Source: Nocardia takedensis NBRC 100417 (GTDB lineage: Bacteria; Actinomycetota; Actinomycetes; Mycobacteriales; Mycobacteriaceae). Taken from it: a DNA stretch of 64,000 nucleotides. Below the pieces are notes generated by a model. That model worked only from the letters and a program-made list of their open reading frames with translations, had not been told where the DNA came from and did not search any database. Position numbers and translations under genes: made by a program. This document shows, piece after piece, positions 18,368 through 29,705 of the stretch. Position 1 is the stretch's first letter. The number at the start of each line of letters is the position of its first letter. Location of the stretch: positions 1 through 64,000 of the forward strand of contig NZ_BAGG01000064.1 of NCBI RefSeq assembly GCF_000308695.1. The letters run 5' to 3'.

Positions 18368-19194
18368 CGGTTGCCTTCCTCATCGGCGGACTCGGGGGCC
18401 GTGCGTTCGACGGGCTCGACGCTGCCGACCGAGAGGACCGCGGCCTCGGTCAGGGCGCGGTTCCGGCGGTGGCGCAGGATGGTGCTCACCGACAGTTCCT
18501 CGAAAGCGCCGTCGGGCAGTCGCGCCGGGACGTCGACCGCGTTGTGGCGCGCGTACACGCCGGGGGTCGGCAGCGGTGTGGCGCGGTGTCCCGGCTCACG
18601 GAAGCGGCGGCGTGACATCTCCCGCTGGTCCAGGCGCGGTCCGAACTTCTCCCGGTGCGCCAACACCATCGCGCCGATGGTCGCGGTGATCAGCAGCGCG
18701 CCGGTCAGCTCGAAGGCCCACACGTAGCGCAGGAAGATCAGCTCGGCCAGTTCGGCGATGACGTCGCGTCCCGGGAATCCGGTGGCGGGGAAAGTGATCG
18801 AGGATTCGCGTACCCCGCGCGAGATCCCCGTCATCAACAGGATGCCGAACCCGACGCCGATCGCGGCGGCGGCCAGGCGCTGTCCGCGCAACGTCTCGGT
18901 CAGCGATTCGGTGGAGTCGACGCCGACCAGCATGAGCACGAACAGGAACAGCATCATCACCGCGCCGGTGTAGACCACGATCTGCACGACACCGAGGAAC
19001 ACCGCGTCCTGGGCGATGTAGAAGGCGGCCAGGGTGATCATGGTCGCGGCCAGGCACAGCGCCGAATGCACGGCCTTGCGGGCGAAGACCATGCCCAGCG
19101 CCCCGGCCACGGCCACCGGGGCCAGCACCCAGAACAGCGCGGCCTCGGAATTCGACGTCGACACCAGCGGTTCGGCGGCCAGCAGTGCGCTCAT
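18364..19194 (-). CDS. nuoJ: NADH-quinone oxidoreductase subunit J
   Basis: 276 residues from ATG 19194, which overlaps the nuoHI stop. Five N-terminal helices include [45 protein letters not shown], with the pi-bulge helix of NuoJ. From about residue 170 a hydrophilic tail of about 100 residues extends into the cytoplasm ([18 protein letters not shown]...). Such tails are longer in actinobacteria than in E. coli. Role: membrane-arm subunit linking the quinone site to the pump modules. Confidence 0.96.
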   Translation of the reverse strand: MSALLAAEPLVSTSNSEAALFWVLAPVAVAGALGMVFARKAVHSALCLAATMITLAAFYIAQDAVFLGVVQIVVYTGAVMMLFLFVLMLVGVDSTESLTETLRGQRLAAAAIGVGFGILLMTGISRGVRESSITFPATGFPGRDVIAELAELIFLRYVWAFELTGALLITATIGAMVLAHREKFGPRLDQREMSRRRFREPGHRATPLPTPGVYARHNAVDVPARLPDGAFEELSVSTILRHRRNRALTEAAVLSVGSVEPVERTAPESADEEGNR

Positions 19195-21002
19195 CGCAGA
19201 CTCCCTTCGACGCCGACCGTCTCGCGGTCCGCGGAGTCGTCGGCGACCACCGCGCCCCGGTAGTAGTCGCCCTCGGTCGCGCCGGGGACCATCGCGTGCG
19301 GCGGTGGCTGCATACCGGGCGTCAACGGGGCCAGCAACCGGTCCTTCTCGTAGATCAGGCCCGCGCGGTTGTCGTCGGTGAGTTCGTAGTCGTTGGTCAT
19401 GGTCAGCGCGCGGGTCGGGCACGCCTCGATGCACAGCCCGCAACCGATGCAGCGCAGGTAGTTGATCTGGTAGACCCGCCCGTAGCGTTCACCGGGGGAG
19501 AAGCGCTCCTCCTCGGTGTTGTCCGCGCCCTCGACGAAGATCGCGTCCGCCGGGCAGGCCCACGCGCACAGTTCGCAGCCGATGCACTTCTCCAACCCGT
19601 CCGCGTAGCGGTTGAGCTGATGGCGGCCGTGGTAGCGCGGCGCGGTCGGCACCTTCTGTTCCGGGTAGTACTCGGTGTTGGGCGTCTTGAACATCGTCAG
19701 CGCGGTGACGGCGAAACCGGCCAGCGGGTCGAGCAGTCCGGGTGTCGCGGCGGTCTCGGTGCGCGGTGGCAGCGGCGGGGTGGGGAAACCGAGGAAGACC
19801 TCCTCGCGCCGCGGCGTTTCGGGTTCTGGCTCGGGTGGCGCGCCGCTCGCGCGTCCGGCCCGCAGGAACAGCCACACCATCAGCGCGGACAGGACGAGCC
19901 CGCCGACGACCAGCGCGGGCGTCTCGACCGGCAGACCCTCGGCCTCGAGCACGCGCGCGCCCGCGACCAGCATCACCCACAGCAGCGAGACCGGGATGAG
20001 CAGTTTCCAGCCCAGCGCCATGAACTGGTCGTAGCGCAGTCGCGGCAGGGTGCCGCGCAGCCAGATGAACACGAACAGGAACGTCCACACCTTGGCGGTG
20101 AACCACAGCAGACCCCACCATCCGGTGTTCGCGCCCGACCACAGCGAGATCGGCCACGGCGCGTGCCAGCCGCCCAGGAACAGGGTGGTCGCCAACGCCG
20201 AGACCGTGGCCATGTTGATGTATTCGGCGAGCATGAACATCGCGAACTTCAGCGAGGAGTACTCGGTGTGGAAACCGCCGACGAGTTCGCCCTCGGCCTC
20301 GGGCAGGTCGAAGGGCGCGCGGTTGGTCTCGCCGACCATCGCCACGCAGTAGATCAGGAACGAGGGCAGCAGCAGGAACACATACCAGGTGCTGTCCTGG
20401 GCGGCCACGATGCCCGAGGTGGCCATGGTGCCCGCGTGCAGGAAGACCGCCGCGAAACACAGGGCCATCGCGATCTCGTAGGAGATCACCTGCGCGGTCG
20501 AGCGCAGCCCGCCCAGCAGCGGGTAGGTCGATCCCGAGGACCAACCGGCCAGCACGATGCCGTAGACGCCGATGGAGGTGATGGCCAGGATGTAGAGCAC
20601 CGCGACCGGCATATCGGTCAACTGCAACGCGGTGGTGTGGCCGCCGATGGAGACCTCGCCGCCGAACGGGATCACCGCGAAGGCCATGTAGGCGGGCACG
20701 ACCGCGATGATCGGGGCGAGGATGTAGATCGGCTTGTCGACGATGGCCGGGACGATGTCCTCCTTGAGGGCCATCTTCACCCCGTCGGCCACCGCTTGCA
20801 GTGATCCGCCCGGACCCACCCGGTTCGGGCCGATGCGCATCTGCATGCGCGCCACGATCTTTCGTTCGGCCACCACCGCGATCATCGGGGTCAGCAGCAG
20901 GAAGACGAAGATCGCCAGCGCCTTGACCACGATGAGCCAGAACGGGTCGCGCCCGAACAGCGACAGATCGGCCTGGGCCAGCAACGCGGTGGGATCACTC
21001 AT
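19191..21002 (-). CDS. nuoHI: Fused NADH-quinone oxidoreductase subunits H and I
   Basis: One uninterrupted frame of 603 residues. Residues 1 to about 420 are NuoH (MAxxERK-like [27 protein letters not shown], quinone-cavity loops, eight or more helices). Residues about 421-603 are NuoI, starting with its usual [18 protein letters not shown] helix and carrying two ferredoxin motifs, [12 protein letters not shown] and [12 protein letters not shown], for clusters N6a and N6b. In mycobacteria these are two genes. Here there is no stop between them and no ATG, GTG or TTG before the NuoI domain except ATG 19694, which would cut off its conserved N-terminal helix. Translation as a fusion, joining quinone module and iron-sulfur relay, is therefore most likely. 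Overlaps nuoG and nuoJ by short ATGA-type junctions. Confidence 0.93.
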   Translation of the reverse strand: MSDPTALLAQADLSLFGRDPFWLIVVKALAIFVFLLLTPMIAVVAERKIVARMQMRIGPNRVGPGGSLQAVADGVKMALKEDIVPAIVDKPIYILAPIIAVVPAYMAFAVIPFGGEVSIGGHTTALQLTDMPVAVLYILAITSIGVYGIVLAGWSSGSTYPLLGGLRSTAQVISYEIAMALCFAAVFLHAGTMATSGIVAAQDSTWYVFLLLPSFLIYCVAMVGETNRAPFDLPEAEGELVGGFHTEYSSLKFAMFMLAEYINMATVSALATTLFLGGWHAPWPISLWSGANTGWWGLLWFTAKVWTFLFVFIWLRGTLPRLRYDQFMALGWKLLIPVSLLWVMLVAGARVLEAEGLPVETPALVVGGLVLSALMVWLFLRAGRASGAPPEPEPETPRREEVFLGFPTPPLPPRTETAATPGLLDPLAGFAVTALTMFKTPNTEYYPEQKVPTAPRYHGRHQLNRYADGLEKCIGCELCAWACPADAIFVEGADNTEEERFSPGERYGRVYQINYLRCIGCGLCIEACPTRALTMTNDYELTDDNRAGLIYEKDRLLAPLTPGMQPPPHAMVPGATEGDYYRGAVVADDSADRETVGVEGSLR

Positions 21003-23484
21003 GGCGGTGTTCCTTCATCCTCTCGTCGGCGCACCGGATCTGCACCACGCCGCCGAGGTGGGCGGCGAGTTGTTCGGGCACCGAGCAGTCGGGCGAGTTC
21101 ATCGGCAGCCAGACCACCCGTTCGGGCATATCGGTGATCATCAGCGGCAGCGTGATCGATCCGCGGCGGGTGGCGACGGTGACCAGATGGTTGTCCTCCG
21201 CGCCGATCTCGGCGGCGGTGGCCGCGCCCATCCGCGCGACCGGCGGGCGCGCGACACCGGCCAGATTCGGTTCGCCGTCCTGGGCTCGTCCCCGGTCCAG
21301 CAGCATCCGCCAGGTGGCGAGCAGCGCGTTGCCCTGATCGGGATGCGGGACGGGGTACGGGCGGTGCGCGGGCGCGGCGACGCGCGGCCCCCGCCACTTG
21401 CCGAGTTCGGCCATCTCGGCGCGGGCGGACGCGGCGTCGGGCAGGCCCAGGCGCACGTTCATCTCCGCGGCGATGGCGTGCAGCACACGGTGATCGGACA
21501 GTTTCGCCGCTTCGCGCCGCACCGTGGACGCCCCGAGGGCGGCCTCGAAACGCCGAGGGCGGCCCTCCCAGGTACGGAAGGTGCCTTCTTTCTCGGGGGC
21601 GGCGGCCACCGGGAACACCACGTCGGCGCGTTCGGTGACCGGACTGTGCCGCAACTCGAGCCCCACCACGAACCGGGCCGAGTCGATCGCCGACAGCGCC
21701 GCGGCCGGATCGGGCAGATCGGCCAGGTCGACACCGCCGATCACCAACGCGCCCAGTCCGGGCGCGGCGTCCAGGATCGCCGCGGTGTCACGACCGGTCG
21801 CGACGGGCAGATCGGGCACGTTCCAGAGGATTCGGACCTCCTGGCGCGCCGAGGGATCGTCGGCCGGACGTCCACCGGGCAGCAGACCGGGCAGCGCGCC
21901 CGCTTCGACCGCTCCGCGTTCGCCGGCGCGCCGGGGCACCCACGCCAACCGTGCCCCGCTCGTCTCGGCGGCGCGGACCGCCGCCGACAGCGCGCCGGGG
22001 ATCGCCGCCAATCGTTCGCCGACCAGGATGACCGCGCCCGGGGATCGCAGCAGTCGCGCCGCCGCGGCCGAGGGGCCGTCGTCCGCGCCCGAGGCGGCGG
22101 CGGTCAACGCGTCCAGCACATAAGGTTCGCCACCGGGGGCCGCGGGCAGCAGTCGACCCGACATCCGTTCCAGGCCGCGGGTGGCGAACGGGGCGATCGA
22201 GAACACCGGAAGTCCGTAGCGGCGCGCGGCCTTGCGCAACCGCAGATAGATGATCGGCGACTCCTCCTCGGGCTCGAACCCGGCCAACAGCACCATCGGC
22301 GCGTGCTCGAGGGCGTCGTAGTCGACCTCGACCTCGCGTCCCGCGACGCGGGCGGCCAGGAATTCGGCCTCCTCGGCGGAATGCGCGCGCGCCCGGAAGT
22401 CGACGTCGTTGGTGCCCAACGCGATTCGCGCGAACTTCGCGTAGGCGTAGGCGTCCTCCTCGGTGACCCGCCCGCCGACCAGCACGCCCGCGTTGCCGAA
22501 CGCGGCGGCCAACCCTTCCGCGGCCGCGGCCAGGGCCTCCGACCAGGACGCCGGATGCAGCGTGCCGTCCCAACCGCGCACCAGCGGCGTGGTGATCCGG
22601 TCGGGTTCGGTGGTGTAGGCGAAGGCCCAGCGGCCCTTGTCGCAGTTCCATTCCTCGTTGACCTGCGGATCGTCACCGGCCAAGCGGCGCAGCACCTTTC
22701 CGCGGCGGTGGTCGGTGCGCTGGGCGCAACCCGACGCGCAGTGCTCGCAGACGCTCGGGCTCGACACCAGGTCGAACGGGCGGGCGCGGAAACGGTAGCT
22801 GGTGCCGGTCAGAGCGCCGACCGGGCAGATCTGCACGGTGTTGCCCGCGAAGTAGGAGTCGAACGGTTCGGCCTGCGCGGTGCCGACCTGTTCGAGCGCG
22901 CCGCGGTCCATCAACTCGATGAACGGGTCGCCCGCGACCTGCTGGGCGAAGCGGGTGCAGCGCGCGCACAGCACACACCGCTCCCGGTCCAGCAGGACCG
23001 CGCTCGACAGCGGGATCGGTTTGGGATAGGTGCGTTTGACGCCCTCGAAGCGGGTCTCGGGTCGCCCGGTCGACATCGCCTGGTTCTGCAGCGGGCATTC
23101 CCCGCCCTTGTCGCACACCGGGCAGTCCAGCGGGTGATTGATGAGCAGCAACTCCATCACCCCTTCCTGCGCGCGGCCCGCGGCGGGCGAGGTCAGCTGG
23201 GTGCGCACCACCATGCCCTCGGCGACGGTCTGGGTGCAGGAGGCGACCGGTTTGCGCTGGCCCTCCACCTCGACCAGGCATTGGCGGCACGCCCCGACCG
23301 GGTCGAGCAGCGGATGGTCGCAGAAGCGCGGGATCTGGATGCCGACGAGTTCGGCCGCGCGGATCACCAGCGTCCCCGGCGGCACCGCGACCTCGGCGCC
23401 GTCGATGGTGAGGGTGACCAACTCCGGTGCGGGGGCGCGGACTGGTTCGGCGGTGCCGGTGTCGCTGCGGGGTACGGGATTCAT
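20995..23484 (-). CDS. nuoG: NADH-quinone oxidoreductase subunit G
   Basis: 829 residues from ATG 23484, overlapping the nuoF stop. The N-terminal ferredoxin domain has [12 protein letters not shown] for the 2Fe-2S cluster. [14 protein letters not shown] and [10 protein letters not shown] follow for further iron-sulfur clusters. The molybdopterin-oxidoreductase-like domain opens with [10 protein letters not shown] plus a later NCDKGRW, the ligand set of the extra N7 cluster. The remainder is the catalytically silent large domain. Electron relay from NuoE/F to NuoI in the peripheral arm. Confidence 0.97.
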   Translation of the reverse strand: MNPVPRSDTGTAEPVRAPAPELVTLTIDGAEVAVPPGTLVIRAAELVGIQIPRFCDHPLLDPVGACRQCLVEVEGQRKPVASCTQTVAEGMVVRTQLTSPAAGRAQEGVMELLLINHPLDCPVCDKGGECPLQNQAMSTGRPETRFEGVKRTYPKPIPLSSAVLLDRERCVLCARCTRFAQQVAGDPFIELMDRGALEQVGTAQAEPFDSYFAGNTVQICPVGALTGTSYRFRARPFDLVSSPSVCEHCASGCAQRTDHRRGKVLRRLAGDDPQVNEEWNCDKGRWAFAYTTEPDRITTPLVRGWDGTLHPASWSEALAAAAEGLAAAFGNAGVLVGGRVTEEDAYAYAKFARIALGTNDVDFRARAHSAEEAEFLAARVAGREVEVDYDALEHAPMVLLAGFEPEEESPIIYLRLRKAARRYGLPVFSIAPFATRGLERMSGRLLPAAPGGEPYVLDALTAAASGADDGPSAAAARLLRSPGAVILVGERLAAIPGALSAAVRAAETSGARLAWVPRRAGERGAVEAGALPGLLPGGRPADDPSARQEVRILWNVPDLPVATGRDTAAILDAAPGLGALVIGGVDLADLPDPAAALSAIDSARFVVGLELRHSPVTERADVVFPVAAAPEKEGTFRTWEGRPRRFEAALGASTVRREAAKLSDHRVLHAIAAEMNVRLGLPDAASARAEMAELGKWRGPRVAAPAHRPYPVPHPDQGNALLATWRMLLDRGRAQDGEPNLAGVARPPVARMGAATAAEIGAEDNHLVTVATRRGSITLPLMITDMPERVVWLPMNSPDCSVPEQLAAHLGGVVQIRCADERMKEHRHE

Positions 23485-24821
23485 CGTGGCCCTCCTGCGC
23501 CGTTCGTCGACGCGAATTCCGGCTCCGCCCACGCGGTCGAGCGCGCCGGGTCGAACGGACATCCCCCGAGCAGATGATCGAGGTATTCGTCGCGGAAGTA
23601 CTTCAGCGAGGACAGGATCGGGCTGGCCGCGCCGTCGCCGAGCGCGCAGAACGATTTGCCGTTGATGCTGTCGCTGATGTCGAGCAGTTTGTCCAGATCG
23701 CCCTCGACGCCCCGACCGGCTTCGATTCGTCGCAGCAACTGCACCAACCAGTAGGTGCCCTCGCGGCACGGAGTGCATTTTCCGCAGGATTCGTGGGCGT
23801 AGAACTCGGTCCAGCGCAGCACCGCCCGCACCACGCAGGTGGTCTCGTCGAAGATCTGCAACGCCTTGGTGCCCAGCATCGAACCGGCGCCGGCGACCCC
23901 TTCGTAGTCCAACGGCACGTCGAGGTGCTCCTCGGTGAACAGCGGCGTCGAGGACCCGCCCGGGGTCCAGAACTTCACCCGGTGTCCGGTGCGCACGCCG
24001 CCCGCGTACTCGAGCAGTTCGCGCAGCGTGATGCCCAGCGGCGCTTCGTACTGTCCGGGCGTGCGGACGTGCCCGGACAGCGAATACAGCGTGAAGCCGG
24101 GCGATTTCTCGCTGCCCATGCCGCGGAACCAATCCGGCCCGTGGCGCAGGATCGGGCCGACGCTGGCGATGGACTCGACGTTGTTGACCACGGTCGGGCA
24201 CGCGTAGAGTCCGGCGACCGCGGGGAACGGCGGACGCAACCGCGGCTGACCGCGCCTGCCCTCCAGCGAATCCAGCAGCGCGGTCTCCTCGCCGCAGATG
24301 TAGGCGCCCGCGCCCGCGTGCACGACCACGTCCAGGTCGAAGCCCGACCCCAGGATGTCGCGGCCCAGCAGTCCGGCCGAATACGCCTGCGCGACAGCGG
24401 CCTGCAACCGGCGCAGCACCGGAACGACCTCGCCGCGCACGTAGATGAACGCCGTCGCGGCCCGGATCGCGTAGGCGGCGATGATCACGCCCTCGACCAG
24501 ACTGTGCGGGTTGGCCATCATCAGCGGGATGTCCTTGCAGGTCCCCGGTTCCGACTCGTCGGCGTTGACCACCAGGTAGTGCGGGCGCGTGACCCCGTCC
24601 GGGCCGGGGCCCTGCGGGATGAATCCCCACTTCATGCCGGTGGGGAAGCCCGCGCCGCCGCGTCCGCGCAATCCGGCGTCCTTGACGATCTGGATGACCT
24701 GATCCGGTTCCAGACCAAGGGCCTTGCGCACCCCGAGGTAGCCGCCGTTGCGGCGGTAGGTGTCGATGGTCCAGGCGCGCGGATCGTCCCAGTGTTCGGT
24801 CAGTACCGGTGTCAGCGTCAT
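23481..24821 (-). CDS. nuoF: NADH-quinone oxidoreductase subunit F
   Basis: 446 residues from ATG 24821. NADH- and FMN-binding segments are [28 protein letters not shown] and [19 protein letters not shown]. The N3 4Fe-4S cluster motif [12 protein letters not shown] is near residue 355. It oxidises NADH and passes electrons to FMN, then to the NuoE and NuoG clusters. ATGA overlaps with nuoE and nuoG. Confidence 0.98.
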   Translation of the reverse strand: MTLTPVLTEHWDDPRAWTIDTYRRNGGYLGVRKALGLEPDQVIQIVKDAGLRGRGGAGFPTGMKWGFIPQGPGPDGVTRPHYLVVNADESEPGTCKDIPLMMANPHSLVEGVIIAAYAIRAATAFIYVRGEVVPVLRRLQAAVAQAYSAGLLGRDILGSGFDLDVVVHAGAGAYICGEETALLDSLEGRRGQPRLRPPFPAVAGLYACPTVVNNVESIASVGPILRHGPDWFRGMGSEKSPGFTLYSLSGHVRTPGQYEAPLGITLRELLEYAGGVRTGHRVKFWTPGGSSTPLFTEEHLDVPLDYEGVAGAGSMLGTKALQIFDETTCVVRAVLRWTEFYAHESCGKCTPCREGTYWLVQLLRRIEAGRGVEGDLDKLLDISDSINGKSFCALGDGAASPILSSLKYFRDEYLDHLLGGCPFDPARSTAWAEPEFASTNGAGGPR

Positions 24822-25522
24822 CGCGTCCCCTCCGGATCCGGCGCGGTCATGTTCCGCTCGCGCGCCACCTTCAGACCGGCCAGCGACGCGGGCCCGGCCT
24901 CGCCGTCGAGAACGCCGGGACGTTCGTCGGGGAAACCGGCCAGAATCCGCGCGGTCTGCTTGAACGTGCACAGCGGCGCGCCCCGACTCGGGGTGACCCG
25001 CTGACCCGCCCGCAGCGCGTCGACCAGCAGACGCGCCGACTCCGGGGTCTGGTTGTCGAAGAACTCCCAGTTCACCATCACCACCGGCGCGTAGTCGCAG
25101 GCCGCGTTGCATTCGATGTGCTCGAGGGTCAGCGACCCGTCCTCGGTGGTCTCGCCGTGGCCGATGCCGAGATGCTGTTCCAGCGCGGCCAGGATCGCGT
25201 CGCCGCCCATCACCGCGCACAGCGTGTTGGTGCAGACCCCGACGTGATAGTCCCCGGTCGGGGTGGCGCGGAACATGGAGTAGAAGGTCGCGACCGCCGT
25301 CACCTCCGCGCCGGTCAATCCGAGCAGATCCGCGCAGAACTCGATCCCGGTCCCGGTCACGTACCCCTGCTCGGCTTGCATCAGGTGCAGCAGCGGCAGC
25401 AACGCCGAGCGCGGGTGCGGATAGCGGGCGATGATCCGCGCCGCGTCGTCCTCGAGGCGTTCGCGCACATAGGGCGGGAACGGTTCGGGCCGCGTGGTGA
25501 GCTTCAGCAGGATCTCGGTCAT
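24818..25522 (-). CDS. nuoE: NADH-quinone oxidoreductase subunit E
   Basis: 234 residues from ATG 25522, chosen because it overlaps the nuoD stop and matches the family start ([19 protein letters not shown]). Thioredoxin-like 2Fe-2S domain with cysteines in VCTNTLC and [10 protein letters not shown]. The C-terminal 70 residues are an actinobacterial extension. Together with NuoF it forms the NADH-oxidising module. Confidence 0.97.
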   Translation of the reverse strand: MTEILLKLTTRPEPFPPYVRERLEDDAARIIARYPHPRSALLPLLHLMQAEQGYVTGTGIEFCADLLGLTGAEVTAVATFYSMFRATPTGDYHVGVCTNTLCAVMGGDAILAALEQHLGIGHGETTEDGSLTLEHIECNAACDYAPVVMVNWEFFDNQTPESARLLVDALRAGQRVTPSRGAPLCTFKQTARILAGFPDERPGVLDGEAGPASLAGLKVARERNMTAPDPEGTR

Positions 25523-26844
25523 CGGTCGACACCACCCATCACGGGGTCGATGCTGGCCACCGAGGCGATGACGTCGGCGACCATGCCGCCCTCGCACATC
25601 GCCGCGACGGCTTGCAGATTCGTGAACGAAGGATCGCGGTAGTGCACGCGGAACGGGCGGGTGCCGCCGTCGCTGACCATGTGCACGCCCAATTCGCCGC
25701 GCGGGGATTCCACCGCCTCGTAGACCTGACCGGCAGGCACCCGGATTCCCTCGGTGACCAGCTTGAAGTGGTGGATCAGCCCTTCCATCGAGGTGCCCAT
25801 GATGCGCCCGATGTGGCGGGGGGAGTTGCCGAGTCCGTCCGACCCGAGTTCCAGGTCGGCGGGCCAGGCGATCTTCTTGTCATCGATCATCACCGGGCCG
25901 GGACGCAACTTGTCCAGGCACTGCTCGACGATCTTGAGCGATTCCTTCATCTCCTCCACCCGGATGACGTAGCGCCCGTAGCAGTCGCAGCCCACGGTGG
26001 TCGGGATGTCGAATTCGTAGTTCTCGTAACCGCAATACGGTTGCGCGCGGCGCAGATCGTGCGGCAGTCCCGTGGCGCGCAACACCGGTCCGGTGATGCC
26101 CAGCGCCATGCAACCGGTCAGGTCCAGGTAGCCGACATCCTGGGTGCGGGCCTTCCAGATCGGGTTGGCGGTGAGCAGTTGCTCCATGTCCCGCAACCGC
26201 TTCGGCATCAGGTCGAGCAGTTCGCGGACCTTGGTCACACCGTCGTCGGGCAGATCCTGGGCCAGACCGCCGGGGCGCACGAAGGCGTGGTTCATCCGCA
26301 ACCCGGTGATCGTCTCGAAGACGTCCAGGATCAGTTCGCGTTCCCGGAACCCGAACAGCATCGGGGTGAGCGCGCCCATCTCCATCCCGCCGGTGGCCAA
26401 AGCCACCAGATGCGAGGAGATCCGGTTGAGCTCCATCAGCAGCACCCGGATGACGGTGGCGCGCTCGGGGATCTGCTCGGTGATGTCGAGCAGTTTCTCC
26501 ACGCCCAGGCAGTAGGCGGTCTCGTTGAAGAACGGCGACAGGTAGTCCATGCGCGTCACGAACGTCACACCCTGTGTCCAGGTGCGGAATTCGAGATTCT
26601 TCTCGATGCCGGTGTGCAGGTAGCCGATGCCGCAGCGGGCCTCGGTGACCGTCTCGCCCTCGATCTCGAGGATCAGGCGCAGCACGCCGTGCGTCGAGGG
26701 GTGCTGCGGACCCATGTTGACGACGATGCGTTCCTCGCCCGCGAGCGCCTCGCTCACCTGGTCCCAGTCCTGTCCGGCGACGGTGACCACGGTCGGTTCG
26801 GACCCGGAATCGCGCACGCCGGGCCTGGTATCGATGTCGCTCAC
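25519..26844 (-). CDS. nuoD: NADH-quinone oxidoreductase subunit D
   Basis: 441 residues from GTG 26844, which overlaps the nuoC TAG by one base and gives the length usual in mycobacteria. Conserved [28 protein letters not shown] and the C-terminal [11 protein letters not shown] line the quinone cavity; this fold derives from NiFe hydrogenase large subunits. Role: quinone reduction at the junction of the peripheral and membrane arms. Confidence 0.97.
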   Translation of the reverse strand: MSDIDTRPGVRDSGSEPTVVTVAGQDWDQVSEALAGEERIVVNMGPQHPSTHGVLRLILEIEGETVTEARCGIGYLHTGIEKNLEFRTWTQGVTFVTRMDYLSPFFNETAYCLGVEKLLDITEQIPERATVIRVLLMELNRISSHLVALATGGMEMGALTPMLFGFRERELILDVFETITGLRMNHAFVRPGGLAQDLPDDGVTKVRELLDLMPKRLRDMEQLLTANPIWKARTQDVGYLDLTGCMALGITGPVLRATGLPHDLRRAQPYCGYENYEFDIPTTVGCDCYGRYVIRVEEMKESLKIVEQCLDKLRPGPVMIDDKKIAWPADLELGSDGLGNSPRHIGRIMGTSMEGLIHHFKLVTEGIRVPAGQVYEAVESPRGELGVHMVSDGGTRPFRVHYRDPSFTNLQAVAAMCEGGMVADVIASVASIDPVMGGVDR

Positions 26845-27614
26845 TAGCTGTACGCCCTCCGCTCGTCGGGCGGCGGGATGCGCGCGCCCTTGTATTCGAC
26901 CGGGATCCCGCCGAGCGGGTAGTCCTTGCGCTGCGGATGGCCCCGCCAGTCGTCCGGCATGGTGATGCGGGTCAGCGAGGGGTGCCCGTCGAAGAGGATG
27001 CCGAAGAAGTCGTAGGTCTCGCGCTCGTGCCAGTCGGTCGTGGGATAGACCTCGTAGAGCGAGGGGATGTGCGGGTCGGCGTCGGCGACCGAGACCTCCA
27101 ACCGCAATCTGCGGCCGTGGGTGATCGACATCAGCGCGTACACGGCGTGCAGTTCGCGCCCGGCGTCGGCGGGATAGTGCACGCCGCTCACGCCCAGGCA
27201 CAACTCGAAACGCAGGTCGGGGTCGTCGCGCAGCGCCCGCGCCACCGCGACCAGATGTTCGCGCCGCACGTGCAGGGTGAGTTCGCCGCGGAAGACGACG
27301 ACCTTCTCCACGGCCCGCGTCAGGGGGATCCGCTGCGCGGCCAGTGCGGCGCGCAGGGTTTCGGCGATGTCGTCGAAGTAGCCGCCGTAGGGCGGCGGGG
27401 TGCCGCCGGGCAACGTCACCTGACGGACCAGGCGGCCGTAGCCGGAGGTGTCGCCGGTGCCGTTGATGCCGAACATGCCGCGGCGCACGCCGATGACCTC
27501 CTCGCCCGCGGGCGGGTCCACGTTCTCCGGCGGCGGGGTGCCTTCGGGTCCGGCGGTGGCCGCGGCGTCGGTCTCGGTGCGGGAGGTCCGGGTCTCGGGG
27601 GTGTCGAATGTCAT
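26844..27614 (-). CDS. nuoC: NADH-quinone oxidoreductase subunit C
   Basis: 256 residues from ATG 27614, overlapping the nuoB stop. A polar, proline-rich N-terminal extension of about 45 residues comes before the 30-kDa subunit domain, whose signature is [22 protein letters not shown] followed by [20 protein letters not shown]. It is a structural subunit of the peripheral arm next to NuoB and NuoD. Confidence 0.97.
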   Translation of the reverse strand: MTFDTPETRTSRTETDAAATAGPEGTPPPENVDPPAGEEVIGVRRGMFGINGTGDTSGYGRLVRQVTLPGGTPPPYGGYFDDIAETLRAALAAQRIPLTRAVEKVVVFRGELTLHVRREHLVAVARALRDDPDLRFELCLGVSGVHYPADAGRELHAVYALMSITHGRRLRLEVSVADADPHIPSLYEVYPTTDWHERETYDFFGILFDGHPSLTRITMPDDWRGHPQRKDYPLGGIPVEYKGARIPPPDERRAYS

Positions 27615-28165
27615 CGCAGCAGACCCTCCATCCGGATGGTCGGTGTACTGGCCAGCGCGGCGGCCTCGGCGGCGCGCACCGCTTCCTCGCGGTTGACGCC
27701 CAGCGGCATCTGCTGAATCTTTTCGTGCAGTGCCAGAATCGCGTTGAGCAGCATCTCCGGGCGCGGCGGGCAGCCGGGCAGGTAGATGTCGACCGGCACC
27801 ACGTGGTCGACGCCCTGCACGACGGCGTAGTTGTTGAACATGCCGCCGGAGGAGGCGCAGACCCCCATGGCGAGCACCCATTTGGGTTCGGTCATCTGGT
27901 CGTAGACCTGACGCAGCACGGGGGCCATCTTCTGGCTGACCCGGCCCGCGACGATCATCAGATCGGCCTGGCGGGGGGAGGCGCGGAAGGCTTCCATCCC
28001 GAAGCGGGCGATATCGAATCGGCCCGCGCCGGTGGCCATCATCTCGATGGCGCAGCAGGCCAGACCGAAGGTGGCGGGCCACAGCGAACCCTTGCGCAGA
28101 TATCCGGCGAAATCCTCGACGGTGCTGAGCAGGAATCCGCTGGGCAGTTTTTCCTCGAGACCCAT
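27611..28165 (-). CDS. nuoB: NADH-quinone oxidoreductase subunit B
   Basis: 184 residues from ATG 28165, the same length as mycobacterial NuoB. N2 4Fe-4S cluster ligands are seen in [19 protein letters not shown] and [11 protein letters not shown]2 passes electrons directly to quinone. The start lies 55 nt after the nuoA stop on the minus strand. Confidence 0.98.
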   Translation of the reverse strand: MGLEEKLPSGFLLSTVEDFAGYLRKGSLWPATFGLACCAIEMMATGAGRFDIARFGMEAFRASPRQADLMIVAGRVSQKMAPVLRQVYDQMTEPKWVLAMGVCASSGGMFNNYAVVQGVDHVVPVDIYLPGCPPRPEMLLNAILALHEKIQQMPLGVNREEAVRAAEAAALASTPTIRMEGLLR

Positions 28166-28220
28166 CCGACTACTTCTCACTCTCGAAACGTGGGGCTGGT
28201 GAACCGGTTCGGCACGGGGG

Positions 28221-28601
28221 TCAGTCCCAGCTGAGCCCCCCGCGTCGCCACTCGTAGGCGTAGGCCACCGAGACGTTGACGATGAACAGCGCCATCGCGG
28301 CGAAGCCGAAGACACCGAGCGCGTCGAAGTGGACCGCCCACGGGTAGAGGAACACGATCTCGATGTCGAAGATGATGAACAGCATCGCGGTCAGGTAGTA
28401 CTTCACCGGGAACCGTTGACCGGTCACGTTTCCCGGTCCGCCCGCGATCGCGTGCGGGGTGGGTTCGATACCGCATTCGTAGGCTTCGAGTTTGGCGCGG
28501 TTGTAGCGCTTGGGACCGATCAGCGACGCCATGAGCACCGAGAAGATCGCGAACGCGGCGGCTATCGCGCCGAGGACGAGGGTGGGGAACTCCGTGTTCA
28601 C
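28221..28601 (-). CDS. nuoA: NADH-quinone oxidoreductase subunit A
   Basis: 126 residues, the first gene of the operon. Three helices are visible, with the conserved loop [11 protein letters not shown] after helix 1 that contacts the quinone site. Then [13 protein letters not shown] in helix 2 carries the membrane acidic residues. RBS GGAGGG lies upstream of ATG 28601 on the minus strand. The promoter must lie in the roughly 500-nt region 28602-29104. Confidence 0.97.
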   Translation of the reverse strand: MNTEFPTLVLGAIAAAFAIFSVLMASLIGPKRYNRAKLEAYECGIEPTPHAIAGGPGNVTGQRFPVKYYLTAMLFIIFDIEIVFLYPWAVHFDALGVFGFAAMALFIVNVSVAYAYEWRRGGLSWD

Positions 28602-29104
28602 GACTGCGCTTGCCCTCCTTGCGAGAGCCCTGCGCGCGGAGCGGGGGCTCGGTGTCGGCTGGTGCAGCTTTCGAGGCGGCTGACGTCGTTGTCCGCCGTG
28701 GCCAGACTCGCCCCTCGGCCTGGCTCGACGCGGCGGGCGGCGGCCGGGAATCCGGCCGCGAAGGCTGTCATGTGACGCCCGCTCGCGTGTGAGCTACAGC
28801 ACAGCCTACCGCCGCGCAAGAGGGTCGCCGCGCCATTTTCCTGGGGTGTTTGATCGAATTCGCGACTGCCATTCATGAGCGAAACGGGGGTAATCAGCCG
28901 ATCACGTCACGTGACTTATATGCGGATGATCTTGATGCGATGTGCGGGTCGTTCGCTACAGCCGAGCCCTCGCGCCCGCGTGATCACGCCGTTTCGGCGG
29001 CGTGCCGGCCCGACCGGTGATATGCGTGGAGGTGCATTCGTGACGACTGCTAATTGGTGGGTCGCCGAACAGAGGCCGAGCGGGCGATGCCAATCGGCTA
29101 TCGC
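28602..29104. other. Noncoding region upstream of nuoA
   Basis: About 500 nt without a convincing gene. It should hold the nuo promoter on the minus strand. The only striking element is the palindrome at 28906-28915. The segment 28850-28960 is noticeably richer in A and T than the surroundings. No clear -35/-10 pair could be fixed; TAGGCT-like and TAGCTC-like hexamers near 28795-28810 on the minus strand are weak candidates. Confidence 0.6.
28906..28915. promoter_or_regulatory. Perfect 10-bp palindrome in the nuo upstream region
   Basis: GTCACGTGAC is fully self-complementary and lies about 305 nt before nuoA and 190 nt after the regulator gene on the same strand, within the AT-richer part of the region. 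It could bind a regulator of the respiratory operon; none can be named. Confidence 0.35.
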
Positions 29105-29524
29105 TCAGGCGGCCATATGAGTGCGCAGCAGTTCCACGACCGCTTCGGTCAGACGCAACGGATCGATCGGATGGGCCACCGCCGCCTCGGCGCGCGACCA
29201 CTTCGCCAACCAGGCGTCGTCCGGCCGTCCGGTCAGGACGAGAACCGGTGGGCACGCGGCGATCTCATCCTTGAGTTGCTTGGCGATGCCGAGACCGCCC
29301 GCGGGCGCGGATTCGCCGTCGAGGATCGCCAGATCCACGCCGCCCGCGTCCATGTGCTCGATCACCACCGGGGCGGTGGCGATCTCCACGTACTCGAAAC
29401 TCGGCAATGCCGGATGCGGATGTCTGCCCAGGGCCAGCACGACCTGACGACGGGTGTCGGCGTCGTTGCTGTAGACCAGCACTCGCAGTGCGGTGGAACG
29501 ATTCGGATCGGCCACGCCGGTCAT
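29105..29524 (-). CDS. Degenerate response-regulator receiver protein linked to nuo
   Basis: 139 residues: a stand-alone receiver domain with no output domain. The phospho-acceptor position is D69 in VDLAILDGE, and an acidic residue is kept at D21 (SNDADTR). The conserved lysine of the KP motif is replaced by H118 (AHPIDP), so phosphorylation switching is doubtful. Mycobacterium tuberculosis carries a comparable orphan receiver (Rv3143) immediately upstream of its nuo operon, so this linkage is conserved and probably functional, perhaps as a regulator or partner of complex I. It is on the same strand as nuo, 503 nt upstream. Confidence 0.78.
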   Translation of the reverse strand: MTGVADPNRSTALRVLVYSNDADTRRQVVLALGRHPHPALPSFEYVEIATAPVVIEHMDAGGVDLAILDGESAPAGGLGIAKQLKDEIAACPPVLVLTGRPDDAWLAKWSRAEAAVAHPIDPLRLTEAVVELLRTHMAA

Positions 29525-29645
29525 GCTACGTCCGCGTTCGGCGGCGTCGTGGCAGGTTCGCGCAGAACCGGTGCGCGCGTCGGCGCGTCGAGACGGGCGG
29601 GCGGGTCGCGCGGGGGCGCGGTTCCCTCGTCGGGGCCCTTCGGCG

Positions 29646-29664
29646 TACAGTGAATTAAGTTAAT
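29646..29664 (+). promoter_or_regulatory. Thiolase promoter with palindrome at the start site
   Basis: A -10-like TACAGT (29646-29651) is followed by ATTAAGTTAAT (29654-29664), a perfect 5-1-5 palindrome placed where transcription should begin. A repressor site is plausible. AAAAGGAG at 29693-29700 is the ribosome-binding site for ATG 29706. Confidence 0.45.
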
Positions 29665-29705
29665 CATCATTCGCATGGTGATTTCCGGTATGAAAAGGAG
29701 CATCC

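Noticed and set aside
28598..28876. Minus-strand frame directly upstream of nuoA
   Set aside because: Overlaps nuoA, Arg/Ala-rich, no RBS; treated as noncoding leader.
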